Below, piece after piece: positions 15,345-21,728 of a DNA stretch of 36,452 nt. Origin of the DNA: Novacetimonas maltaceti (lineage in GTDB: Bacteria > Pseudomonadota > Alphaproteobacteria > Acetobacterales > Acetobacteraceae); the NCBI RefSeq assembly GCF_002906255.1, contig NZ_POTC01000031.1, forward strand, positions 1-36,452, given 5' to 3'. Every line of letters starts with the position of its first letter. Position 1 is the stretch's first letter. The translations under genes and the position numbers were made by a program. A model generated the notes under the pieces. That model did no database searches. It had not been told where the DNA came from and saw nothing but the letters and a program-made list of their open reading frames with translations.

Positions 15345-16552
15345 GCTGCCTGCTCCACCGGGCGATAGGCCGCCAGATACGCGTCCAGTTTCAGGTCCGT
15401 CGTCGGACGTCCCAGCCGCGCCGCTTCCTCGGCCCAGCGCCGCCGGGCCTGTCCGTAATCGCGGTTTTCCTCGAACATCACGGAAAATGCCCGCTGGTCT
15501 GCCGCCAGATCGGCGCGGGCCTGCACCTCCCATGCCGGGATTTCCCGCTGGGGCGCAGGCTCCGGTGCGTTGATGAGGGATTGTTCCCATGCCGCCCGGA
15601 TCGCCGCCTGGAACGCGCCCATATGCTCCGGTGCGCTGTCCATCGTGGCCCGGTGCGCCTTGACCGCCTCGATCAGCAGGTCAGGCGGACAGCCCTGCTC
15701 CAGCCATTTGCGCACCGCCGGATACTGGTTGCGTGGCCCGCGCGTAAATCCCGCGACCTCGATCACACGCTCGACCGTGGTGGCGATGACCTTGGGCGGA
15801 ACCGTCACGGCCTGCACCGGCTGTTCGGTTTGGGCCGCCGGGTTTTCCGGTTCGTCAGGTGTAGATGTAGGTTTTAGATTAATATCTCTATCTATACCTA
15901 TATCTAACGGAACCGAAAAACCCGATCTGGAAACCGAAACCCCGGAAACCGAAACCGATTTCGGTTTTTGGTTTGGGTTCTGGGTTTCGACACTTTCCGC
16001 ACCCGGCAGCGACCGCATCAGGGGCATGTGCCGCTGGCGCTGGGTGGCCTCGGCCTCCTGCGCACGCCGGATCCGGGCCTGTTCACGCGTCTCCCCCTTG
16101 CGCGGCCGGCCGCCTGCGCTGCCATTGGCCTTGGCCGTCACGCTCCGCAGCGTCGCGTCCGGCGCAATCTCACCCGCCGCCTGGGCAGCCTCGAACCGGC
16201 GCAGCGCCTCGTCCCGTTCTTCCCGCCGCCGCGCACGGTCCTGCCGCCGCAGTTCACGCGCCAGCAGGTGGGGGCTGTACAGCGCCCCCTCATCGTCACG
16301 GGCGGCGAACCCCCACTGCTCGATCACCGGCAGGGTGCGCGCCAGCACGTCGGGCTGTTCACAGATGAACGCAGCCACCTCCTGATCCGACAGCAGGTGC
16401 CCGCCACTGCGCAGCACGATCATGCGGTGGGACCGCAATGTATCGACCAGGGAATGGGCCACGCCGCGTGCCTCGGCGGGCAGAGACCGGATCAGGTTCC
16501 ACGCGGGCACGCCCGCCAGATCAAACTCGGCAATCGTCGGCAGTAACGTCAT
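15341..16552 (-). CDS. Phage replication-initiator-like protein
   Basis: 403 residues from ATG 16552 (ATGA-coupled). The N-terminal 110 residues look like a winged-helix replication domain (FDLAGVPAWNLIRSLPAE, then VLARTLPVIEQWGF, AARDDEGALYSPHLLARE). The middle is a charged helix plus a disordered linker, and the C-terminal 120 residues contain RGPRNQYPAVRKWLEQGCPP and a W/A-rich helix. The layout resembles lambda O/DnaD-type phage initiators: DNA-binding N-terminus, linker, helicase-loader-contacting end. The linker DNA carries iterons and an AT-rich tract, as in lambda O. No DnaC/DnaB-like gene follows, so the host helicase would be recruited. Confidence 0.6.
   Translation of the reverse strand: MTLLPTIAEFDLAGVPAWNLIRSLPAEARGVAHSLVDTLRSHRMIVLRSGGHLLSDQEVAAFICEQPDVLARTLPVIEQWGFAARDDEGALYSPHLLARELRRQDRARRREERDEALRRFEAAQAAGEIAPDATLRSVTAKANGSAGGRPRKGETREQARIRRAQEAEATQRQRHMPLMRSLPGAESVETQNPNQKPKSVSVSGVSVSRSGFSVPLDIGIDRDINLKPTSTPDEPENPAAQTEQPVQAVTVPPKVIATTVERVIEVAGFTRGPRNQYPAVRKWLEQGCPPDLLIEAVKAHRATMDSAPEHMGAFQAAIRAAWEQSLINAPEPAPQREIPAWEVQARADLAADQRAFSVMFEENRDYGQARRRWAEEAARLGRPTTDLKLDAYLAAYRPVEQAA
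15861..15966. other. Candidate replication origin: AT-rich tract plus iterons inside the initiator gene
   Basis: A very AT-rich tract (15861-15908) is unlike the surrounding GC-rich DNA. Beside it are three repeats, GGAACCGAAAAACCC (15909-15923), GGAAACCGAAACCCC (15929-15943) and GGAAACCGAAACC (15944-15956), then the palindrome AACCGATTTCGGTT (15953-15966). This is the arrangement of the lambda origin within gene O. It is inferred from layout. Confidence 0.5.
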
Positions 16553-16818
16553 GACGGATCCTGCCTCCCCGGTAGGAGCGGGCAGTCCCGGCACTGGTCC
16601 GCGCACTTGTCTTTCAGGCGCGTGATCTCATCGCGGGCCTCGCGCAGCTGCTGGCGGTCGCCGACGAAACGCAGCACAATGCCTGCCATCCCGTCACGCA
16701 GCGCATAGATGCGCACGACAAACAGGCTGATCGACGGCATGTCGCCCCGGTCGTAGCGCAGGCCGAAATTGCGGCCGTACTCGATGGCAATACCGCGCGG
16801 GATTATTCGTCCGGGCAT
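16549..16818 (-). CDS. Unknown phage protein, DUF-like
   Basis: 89 residues with GGAAGG seven bases before the ATG. The first half is beta-strand-like (IIPRGIAIEYGRNFGLRYDR, SISLFVVRIYALRD), the second a charged helix with three Cys near the end (KCADQCRDCPLLPG). Three clustered Cys could bind metal. It overlaps the upstream HTH gene by 16 nt and is ATGA-coupled to the initiator gene. Confidence 0.55.
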   Translation of the reverse strand: MPGRIIPRGIAIEYGRNFGLRYDRGDMPSISLFVVRIYALRDGMAGIVLRFVGDRQQLREARDEITRLKDKCADQCRDCPLLPGRQDPS

Positions 16819-17090
16819 CGCTTGCCTTCCTCTACCAGGCGGAAAATCTCATCCCGCAGTTCGTCACATTCGGACATCAGTTTCACCAGTTCCTCCCCGC
16901 GCGGCGTGGCGGTCCCGGCAATCCATTTCTGGACGGTGCGCGGGCTGCGTTCGATATCGCGTGCGAGGATTTTTGCGCCGTTCCTGATGCGCCCATATTT
17001 GCGTCGCAGGACACTGCAGATGGTGTCGCGATAGGCTGCGGCGATCATAAAACGACTCTTTTGGGTACTTTGCGCACAAGCCTTTTCCAC
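16803..17090 (-). CDS. Small helix-turn-helix DNA-binding protein
   Basis: 95 residues. A GTG start at 17090 is supported by GGAGGA five to six bases upstream, better than the ATG at 17048, which has only AAAGAG. The HTH is GAKILARDIERSPRTVQKWI (recognition helix SPRTVQKWI), in the style of Cro/CI or replication-control proteins, followed by an acidic helix. A 24-bp palindrome sits 15 nt upstream and is likely its own operator. It probably controls the replication block. Confidence 0.7.
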   Translation of the reverse strand: MEKACAQSTQKSRFMIAAAYRDTICSVLRRKYGRIRNGAKILARDIERSPRTVQKWIAGTATPRGEELVKLMSECDELRDEIFRLVEEGKRCPDE

Positions 17091-17104
17091 GAAAATCCTC
17101 CATG

Positions 17105-17128
17105 ATCTCGATTATTCCGAGTCGAGAT
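17105..17128. promoter_or_regulatory. Palindromic operator upstream of the HTH gene
   Basis: Arms ATCTCGA and TCGAGAT, each 7 bp, are separated by 10 bp. It lies directly before the ribosome binding site of the HTH gene at 17090. Autoregulation is inferred. Confidence 0.55.
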
Positions 17129-17232
17129 AAGGGTTTTTCTGGAAAGGAGACAGCACAATGAAGCGGCGCATGACCCATCCATCGCGGGTGACAGACGGGG
17201 CATGCGCCGCAAACCAACAGATGGGAACATCA

Positions 17233-17439
17233 TCATGATGCAACTCCATCTTTCTCGGTTTCGGTACGCTCATCCGCACGCGGCTGGCGGAAAACACGCA
17301 CCGCATGTTCACCACACCACACACGACGCACGCACGCAGGCCTGCCGCAGAACGCAGGACGCACGTCACGCCGCACGTCCCCGTCGATCCACTGGCAGGT
17401 TGCGCCGCTGGTCATGGCGGTGGGTGAGGGGATGGACAT
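17233..17439 (-). CDS. Small unknown protein
   Basis: 68 residues. It is TGATG-coupled to the upstream gene and has the GC-rich third positions of its neighbours. Contains GATCQWIDGDVRRDVRPAFC and VWCGEHAVRVFRQPRADE, with four Cys. Not recognised; possible metal-binding small phage protein. Confidence 0.5.
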   Translation of the reverse strand: MSIPSPTAMTSGATCQWIDGDVRRDVRPAFCGRPACVRRVWCGEHAVRVFRQPRADERTETEKDGVAS

Positions 17440-18041
17440 CAGAAGCCAGCGGGCATCGTCCAGTGGACGGTCGGGAGAGACCCCGCCACGCCGGTTTCAA
17501 CGTGACAGCGACAACCCACCACCCACAGGATAGTGAGCGCCATTTCTATCTGGGCAAAACAAGATTTTTCTTCGGCACTGATATGCCGCATTCCATTCCT
17601 TGGAAGGATGACGCAGATCCTCGGCACACGTGTACCGGTATCAGTGGCTTCCACGCTCCCACCTACAAAATGCAGCATCTTGAGCACGGGGGTGATAGCC
17701 TGCACCGACTTTGCGATCGTGGCACGTTTATCTTCAGGCATCGCAGGGCAGTCACTTTCTGCCTGCGCATCACCAGCCGACGCATCCGGTGCCGAAGCCG
17801 CATCGGCATCGGGCCGGGGGCGGCCGCCCTGTTTGTCCTCGTCATCATGGACATGCGCAGGGGGAGCCTCTGCCACTGGCGGCTTGCCGCGCAGGACATA
17901 TTCATGAAACCTGTCCGCACGATCGATGATGGATCCGGTCAGATCGTAATACGCGCTGACTTTTCCATATGGCGCCTCGATTGCCGCCTGCAGGCACCAC
18001 AGCCTGGTCTTTTGTCCGGCATCCATGAAATCATAATCCAT
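17439..18041 (-). CDS. Unknown phage protein with central disordered linker
   Basis: 200 residues from ATG 18041; the frame runs to 18395 but would cross the repeat element. The N-terminal domain (AGQKTRLWCLQAAIEAPYGK, YYDLTGSIIDRADRFHEYVL) resembles a small all-alpha domain recurring in phages of this group. A Asp/Ala/Pro-rich linker follows, then ATIAKSVQAITPVLKMLHF and a Gly/Cys-containing end. No function known. First gene of the leftward run controlled by repeat copy 1. Confidence 0.55.
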   Translation of the reverse strand: MDYDFMDAGQKTRLWCLQAAIEAPYGKVSAYYDLTGSIIDRADRFHEYVLRGKPPVAEAPPAHVHDDEDKQGGRPRPDADAASAPDASAGDAQAESDCPAMPEDKRATIAKSVQAITPVLKMLHFVGGSVEATDTGTRVPRICVILPRNGMRHISAEEKSCFAQIEMALTILWVVGCRCHVETGVAGSLPTVHWTMPAGF

Positions 18042-18152
18042 GATGTCTCTGTTCCTGTAGCAGTGGGGAAACTGGGGAGCGCACCGGCTCGACCGCACAG
18101 GCGGGAGCACGCGGTGCATATGTCTGTCGCGCGGGCGCACGAGCGCCCTTGC

Positions 18153-18215
18153 GGACCGGTCGATTGCCCGACCGGTCCGCTTGGCCCACCATGGTTGTTG
18201 CAACACACACCATGG
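18153..18215 (+). repeat. 63-nt covarying leader element, copy 1
   Basis: The first stem is GGACCGGTCG and CGACCGGTCC (loop ATTGCC). It is followed by CCATGGT and ACCATGG enclosing TGTTGCAACACAC. The element ends with CCATGG, whose last bases are part of the ribosome binding site (GGAGG 18214-18218) of the TTG-started gene at 18226, 10 nt later. It matches copy 2 at 58 of 63 positions, and four of the five changes keep the stem paired. A GGGCGC/GCGCCC hairpin also stands at 18133-18148. Confidence 0.85.
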
Positions 18216-18225
18216 AGGATTCGCT

Positions 18226-18435
18226 TTGTCCGACGACGCCAAAATGAGCCCGGAAGTCGCCGACCTGATTTTTGTGCTGAACGGCATGATCGAAGCCGCG
18301 ATGCCGCACCTTTCCAAGGAGGCGCAACTCGATATTGGCGACATGCTGCTCGACCTGAGCACACGCACCAAAGGCACGGACCTGATGAAACACATCGCAG
18401 GATCGTTCGGGCATCATTTTCCCACTCGCTCCTAG
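18226..18435 (+). CDS. Small cargo protein following repeat copy 1
   Basis: 69 residues from TTG 18226, with GGAGG eight bases upstream; no ATG is better placed. Helical: MSPEVADLIFVLNGMIEAAM, then LSKEAQLDIGDMLLDLSTR, and a short end with HIAGSFGHHF. No family recognised. It lies on the strand opposite to its neighbours in the minus operon, and its end overlaps the convergent gene at 18432 by 4 nt. The position suggests a moron-type cargo gene under its own leader. Confidence 0.55.
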   Translation: MSDDAKMSPEVADLIFVLNGMIEAAMPHLSKEAQLDIGDMLLDLSTRTKGTDLMKHIAGSFGHHFPTRS

Positions 18436-19016
18436 CTACCCGATTGATCGATCGGGCGTTTTCTGGCCCTGAAGCTTTTGAAAAGCGCGTTGGAAATGAA
18501 ATTTGCTTCCAACTGCTCACGGACGGAGCGGTCAGCTTCATAGGGGGCAGGCTCGGGAGTGCCGGGGGCAACCTGATGGATTGCTGCCATCACCCTCTCG
18601 ATCTCCATGTCAAGGTCGGAGCCTGTTGCCCTGCTCTGGGCAATGACAGCGGGTCCATATTCCACGACATCAGCGCAATCGCGCCGTTTGCGCTTCAGCA
18701 CCGTGACGATGGCCAGCAGGTCTTCGACCAGCTGGTCCCGCTGGACAGGCGCAAGCGGCGGTGCGAAAGGGATAAACCCGTCAACGCCCCACCGCCCGCC
18801 CACGGTCACACGCGCAGATGCCGGGTCTTTCCGTGTGCCTGCGGCCTGTCCCGTCCGCCATTCTTCGGCGCGGCCCAACCCCTTTTCCAGCCATTCCGGC
18901 GTGACCTTTGTCGGATCGACGGGACGGGCACGCCTGTCCTGCTGGGGAAGGCGCAATCTGGCCCGCGCCGTGCGCAGGTTGGCGATTGTGCGGGCGATGA
19001 TTTGACGTACCGTCAT
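18432..19016 (-). CDS. Unknown phage protein
   Basis: 194 residues, ATGA-coupled to the upstream gene. Basic N-terminal helix (QIIARTIANLRTARARLRLP), a PTKVTPEWLEKGLGRAEEWR segment, a RDQLVEDLLAIVTVLKRKRR helix, and an acidic C-terminal helix. It may be a DNA- or RNA-binding regulator; no family recognised. It converges with the cargo gene at 18226. Confidence 0.5.
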   Translation of the reverse strand: MTVRQIIARTIANLRTARARLRLPQQDRRARPVDPTKVTPEWLEKGLGRAEEWRTGQAAGTRKDPASARVTVGGRWGVDGFIPFAPPLAPVQRDQLVEDLLAIVTVLKRKRRDCADVVEYGPAVIAQSRATGSDLDMEIERVMAAIHQVAPGTPEPAPYEADRSVREQLEANFISNALFKSFRARKRPIDQSGS

Positions 19017-19660
19017 GCTGCCCCCCGACCAGTCATGGCCACACGGGCAATCAGCACCATCGCGAACGCATCGCGGCCCTCGGGCCGCGTATCGAAATAC
19101 GAGCGGGTCAGCCGTTCGGTCCGTTCCGCCGGAGAATTCGCGGACATGTCGCGGCGGATGCTACGTTCAGCATTCGCCATGTGTCCTCGACCCGGTGCAC
19201 CGAGGGATGGCGTGACGCCATCCCTCGCATCCTCTACCCTGTCGGCTTCCAGACCAGAGACAGGAGAGGAACCACGTGAACCAGTATCGTTTGACGGAGC
19301 TGCGGGTCCATTGGACGGCCCAGCAGGGCTATCGCATTTCGGGCACCGTGCAGGTCCTGGCAGATCGGGATCATTTTTTTTCAGATCAACACAGTGCTGG
19401 AATGTTGTCGCTTGTGTCGTCCCAAACGCCAGATCCTGTCGCGGAACTAAAATTCGATTGCCAGCTTCCAGCCCTTCCAGCCACGACGGAAGATGAATGG
19501 AATGATTGGGCGACTTCCTACCTTCGATCGTTGTTTCCAGCAGCTTGACCAACGCAACCATCTGCCGCGTGCTGATCAGGAATGTCCGATCAGTGTCGTG
19601 GTTGATGGTGCCCTGACGACCAAATTCGATGCCGATGATGGTGCGATCGTGCTGAATCAT
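19013..19660 (-). CDS. Unknown protein from repeat copy 2 region, partly antisense to another ORF
   Basis: 215 residues. A strong ribosome binding site (GGGAGG) precedes ATG 19660, and the stop is ATGA-coupled to the next gene. Residues 1-95 (IIGIEFGRQGTINHDTDRTF, then ISTRQMVALVKLLE) look like a real protein; residues 95-160 are Pro/Gly/Ser-rich, read antisense to the credible plus-strand ORF at 19276. An internal start at 19180 with GAGGA would give a 55-aa product (MANAERSIRRDMSANS and on). The true gene structure may be two genes. Confidence 0.45.
   Translation of the reverse strand: MIQHDRTIIGIEFGRQGTINHDTDRTFLISTRQMVALVKLLETTIEGRKSPNHSIHLPSWLEGLEAGNRILVPRQDLAFGTTQATTFQHCVDLKKNDPDLPGPARCPKCDSPAGPSNGPAAPSNDTGSRGSSPVSGLEADRVEDARDGVTPSLGAPGRGHMANAERSIRRDMSANSPAERTERLTRSYFDTRPEGRDAFAMVLIARVAMTGRGAA
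19201..19227. repeat. Perfect 27-bp palindrome
   Basis: Arms CGAGGGATGGCGT and ACGCCATCCCTCG surround a single central G. It lies between the internal minus start at 19180 and the plus start at 19276, so it could be a divergent operator. It has no T run. Confidence 0.6.
19276..19548 (+). CDS. Unknown 90-aa protein, antisense to the 19013-19660 gene
   Basis: The GTG start has AGGAG nine bases upstream. The sequence is balanced and protein-like: YRLTELRVHWTAQQGYRISG, VAELKFDCQLPAL, EDEWNDWATSYLRSLF. No family recognised. It overlaps a minus-strand ORF almost fully, so only one strand may be used, or both in different states. Codon third positions grow AT-richer in the second half. Confidence 0.45.
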   Translation: MNQYRLTELRVHWTAQQGYRISGTVQVLADRDHFFSDQHSAGMLSLVSSQTPDPVAELKFDCQLPALPATTEDEWNDWATSYLRSLFPAA

Positions 19661-19706
19661 GCTGCCTCCCGTTGTTCTGTTCTTGATGTCGCACGACCAC
19701 CTTCAC

Positions 19707-19769
19707 GGGCTGGTCGATTGCCCGACCAGCCCGCTTGGTCCACCATGGTTGTTGCAACACACACCATGG
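19707..19769 (+). repeat. 63-nt covarying leader element, copy 2
   Basis: Stem GGGCTGGTCG and CGACCAGCCC with the same ATTGCC loop, then the same CCATGGT...ACCATGG module. Versus copy 1, A becomes G and C becomes T in one arm, and the partner positions T to C and G to A keep the pairs. The element ends exactly 10 nt before the ATG at 19780. Confidence 0.85.
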
Positions 19770-19779
19770 GAACTGGTAG

Positions 19780-20289
19780 ATGGCTCAATTTTTTGTAGTT
19801 GTATTTGCGATTTCCGCATTCATTATTTCTTATTTTTTGGGAACCGGATTTTGGGCAAGCATAGGAATTACGATTTTCATCGCCATTGTATGCTTTGTCC
19901 TGCTCATTCGCATCCTTGCGCGCATGGGCAAGGATCTGCCAACCGATGCTGATGCACCATCGAACGGGGGCGAACGGATCGAGCCGCCCACCTCTCGTCG
20001 TCGTGGCACGGTCCAGCAGACCTTCGTGGAGAAGGTGCAGAACGCTCGTGTCATCATCGATTACAAAGACGCGAATAAAACGGAGACGCAGCGGACGGTC
20101 GACGTCAAAAACTTCGATTTCTACGTCAATCGCGATGGGACAACGATCATCGTTGACCTCAACACCTATTGTGAACTGCGCAACGCGCCGCGCAAATTCA
20201 ATTATAGACGCATTATCGAGGCTTCCGATGCAGAGACGGGAGAGACAATCCCCAACCTGGGCGCGTGGCTTTGGGCACGTCGCGTATGA
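19780..20289 (+). CDS. Two-helix membrane protein with a WYL-like domain
   Basis: 169 residues. Two N-terminal transmembrane segments (FFVVVFAISAFIISYFLG and IGITIFIAIVCFVLLIRIL), a Pro/Arg linker, then about 85 residues resembling a WYL domain: VIIDYKDANKTETQRTVDV, a strand TTIIVDLNTY and the C-terminal YCELRNAPRKFNYRRI (the R-F-R-I end is typical). WYL domains bind ligands or nucleic acids in defence regulators; the membrane form suggests a sensor. Codon usage is AT-richer than its neighbours, suggesting a transferred moron. It follows repeat copy 2, and a hairpin follows it. Confidence 0.6.
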   Translation: MAQFFVVVFAISAFIISYFLGTGFWASIGITIFIAIVCFVLLIRILARMGKDLPTDADAPSNGGERIEPPTSRRRGTVQQTFVEKVQNARVIIDYKDANKTETQRTVDVKNFDFYVNRDGTTIIVDLNTYCELRNAPRKFNYRRIIEASDAETGETIPNLGAWLWARRV

Positions 20290-20336
20290 CGACAAAACCG
20301 AGGTGATGAAAAGAGGCGCCAAGTTGCTACGTGCAG

Positions 20337-20361
20337 CGCCAATCCATGAGGAGGATTGGCG
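20337..20361 (+). terminator. Terminator-like hairpin between convergent genes
   Basis: Arms CGCCAATCC and GGATTGGCG (9 bp, perfect) with a 7-nt loop, then TTTC. It stands between the end of the WYL-like gene and the end of cro. The short T run makes it weak. Confidence 0.45.
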
Positions 20362-20363
20362 TT

Positions 20364-20609
20364 TCATGCCGCCGCTCCCCGCTGTTCGCCCTGACTGGAG
20401 ACCGTTTTGGATTGGAATGATGACACACCAAAAATGTCTGGCCGGATGTCGCTCGGGCTAACACCAAGATGTCTCGCAATCGTTTCCACATGCCGTTTAG
20501 GAACACGATTCCATTGGCATACTGCTCCCGGCGTGACGCCGCATAAAGCAGAGATGCGCTTCACAGCACCCTTACGTGACAGGGCTTCGGAAAGGATCGT
20601 GTCTCTCAT
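20364..20609 (-). CDS. Cro-like repressor (YdaS family HTH)
   Basis: 81 residues. The HTH is AVKRISALCGVTPGAVCQWN, with VPKRHVETIARHLGVSPSDI after it, the layout of YdaS/Cro proteins. It is divergent from the cI gene with the operator 11 nt before its start. It is expected to switch the element towards lytic gene expression. Confidence 0.8.
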   Translation of the reverse strand: MRDTILSEALSRKGAVKRISALCGVTPGAVCQWNRVPKRHVETIARHLGVSPSDIRPDIFGVSSFQSKTVSSQGEQRGAAA

Positions 20610-20619
20610 GAGTTACAGA

Positions 20620-20636
20620 ACTAAACCATGTTTAGT
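20620..20636. promoter_or_regulatory. CI/Cro operator between cro and cI
   Basis: Perfect palindrome ACTAAAC-CAT-GTTTAGT. A half-site GTTTAGT also occurs at 20652-20658. The same 7-3-7 sequence recurs at 21106, next to the early operon. Confidence 0.75.
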
Positions 20637-20694
20637 TTTATATGCAAGCGCGTTTAGTGGTGCATCATGCGCGGGTCTGGCATCGCCTTAACCC

Positions 20695-21063
20695 ATGTCA
20701 AAGACACGCAAGCCTGTGAGCCCGGATGCAGTTGCGATCGGCACCCGCATCCGCGATGCCCGGAAAGCAAAGGGTCTTTCCCAAGAAACAGTAGGTAGTC
20801 TGCTGGGCATCACCGGGGTGATGATTCTTGCCTATGAAAAAGGTCGATCACGCATTTCGACCGAACTCTTGGGCAAGATCGCAGATATTACAGGCGTGAC
20901 AATGTCATTTCTTTTAACAGGTGATATTCCCGAAGAACGGAAAAAAGCTCATACAGATGTCGAACTGGAGGCGTTAGAGGCGATCAGATCGCTTCCTCCT
21001 GAAAAGCAAGAAAAAGCTTTGGACGCGTTTAAGGCCTTAATCAAAGCAATCACGGAAACGTGA
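20695..21063 (+). CDS. CI-like XRE family repressor
   Basis: 122 residues. The HTH_3 domain spans about 13-67: IGTRIRDARKAKGLSQETVG, then LLGITGVMILAYEKGRSRIS. The C-terminal part is a short helix (LEALEAIRSLPPEKQEKALD) and lacks an S24 peptidase, so induction by RecA self-cleavage is not expected; it may be induced by an antirepressor or other signal. It is flanked by operators on both sides. Confidence 0.85.
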   Translation: MSKTRKPVSPDAVAIGTRIRDARKAKGLSQETVGSLLGITGVMILAYEKGRSRISTELLGKIADITGVTMSFLLTGDIPEERKKAHTDVELEALEAIRSLPPEKQEKALDAFKALIKAITET

Positions 21064-21071
21064 ACATATAG

Positions 21072-21122
21072 GCTAATCTACGTTTAGCTTTCTCTTGCCT
21101 GTAAAACTAAACGGTGTTTAGT
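21072..21122. promoter_or_regulatory. Pair of operators upstream of the early operon
   Basis: An imperfect copy GCTAATC-TAC-GTTTAGC (21072-21088) and a perfect copy ACTAAAC-GGT-GTTTAGT (21106-21122). Centres are 34 bp apart. Together with the site at 20620 they form a lambda-like operator set on both sides of cI. Confidence 0.7.
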
Positions 21123-21125
21123 TTT

Positions 21126-21155
21126 CTCCATCGCCACCCGCGATGGAGGTTTTTT
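21126..21155 (+). terminator. Terminator/attenuator hairpin masking the first early ribosome binding site
   Basis: Arms CTCCATCGC and GCGATGGAG (9 bp) with loop CACCC, then G and six T. The GGAGG of the gene starting at 21157 lies in the 3' arm. It can end cI transcripts and also limit early operon expression. Confidence 0.7.
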
Positions 21156-21156
21156 C

Positions 21157-21444
21157 GTGTCGATCGCTATTCTCAATCCCAGAGGCTCCGGCGCGTCGCC
21201 AGTGCGCCCCGATGCCCTGCAGGCTGCCGCCAACCACCGACAGGCCGCCGCCCACGCATTGCGCAGCGTCCTGCCGCAGCAGGCATGCGACGGCATTGTC
21301 CTGCTGATGTCCGAACGCCGCGCCATCCGCGCGGCCATGGCCCACCTCGAAAGCATGATCGTCGAGGAGGAGGCACAGCTCGCCCGCTTCGCGAGGCGTC
21401 ACGTCGCCGGCCGCCTGCTCCTGACCGGGCGAGGTGCGGCATGA
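21157..21444 (+). CDS. First gene of the early operon, unknown
   Basis: 95 residues from GTG 21157 (GGAGG seven bases upstream, inside the hairpin). Ala-rich helical: PDALQAAANHRQAAAHALRS, and a second helix ERRAIRAAMAHLESMIVEEE. Not recognised. It begins the rightward chain of overlapping genes to 26265. Confidence 0.6.
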   Translation: MSIAILNPRGSGASPVRPDALQAAANHRQAAAHALRSVLPQQACDGIVLLMSERRAIRAAMAHLESMIVEEEAQLARFARRHVAGRLLLTGRGAA

Positions 21445-21728
21445 CCCACGATTTCACGCCCGTGCCCGCAAAGGATCTGGTCGAACGCCTGTCGCCAACG
21501 CTACAGGCTGCCGCGCTCAACCTGCATTCCCAGTTCCGTACGTTCTTCCTGACGGTCAGGGATCGGCGTGCGGCGGGGCAGCCTGGTGTCGCACGCTCCC
21601 ACGCCCGTCAGGCCGACGCCCGCCTGCGGGATCTGGAGGACTTGGTCATGGCGGCGTTCCATGTGGAAGGCCCGGAGATCGAGGCCCAGAACTGGGAACG
21701 TCGCAAAGGCGGGAAAGTCCGGTCATGA
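21441..21728 (+). CDS. Unknown early phage protein
   Basis: 95 residues, ATGA-coupled on both sides. The sequence is helical and basic: VPAKDLVERLSPTLQAAAL, LHSQFRTFFLTVRDRRA, RQADARLRDLEDLVMAAF. No family recognised. Confidence 0.6.
   Translation: MTHDFTPVPAKDLVERLSPTLQAAALNLHSQFRTFFLTVRDRRAAGQPGVARSHARQADARLRDLEDLVMAAFHVEGPEIEAQNWERRKGGKVRS

Noticed and set aside
17158-17238. 26-codon plus-strand ORF with an AGGAGA ribosome binding site
   Set aside because: It overlaps the 68-aa minus gene end only slightly, but its product has no visible pattern and the following coupled frame is the rejected long antisense ORF.
17202-19496. Very long plus-strand open frame (764 codons)
   Set aside because: It runs antisense through coupled minus-strand genes and both regulatory regions. 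Its sequence is His/Arg/Pro-rich without any protein-like pattern, as expected of a GC-rich antisense frame.
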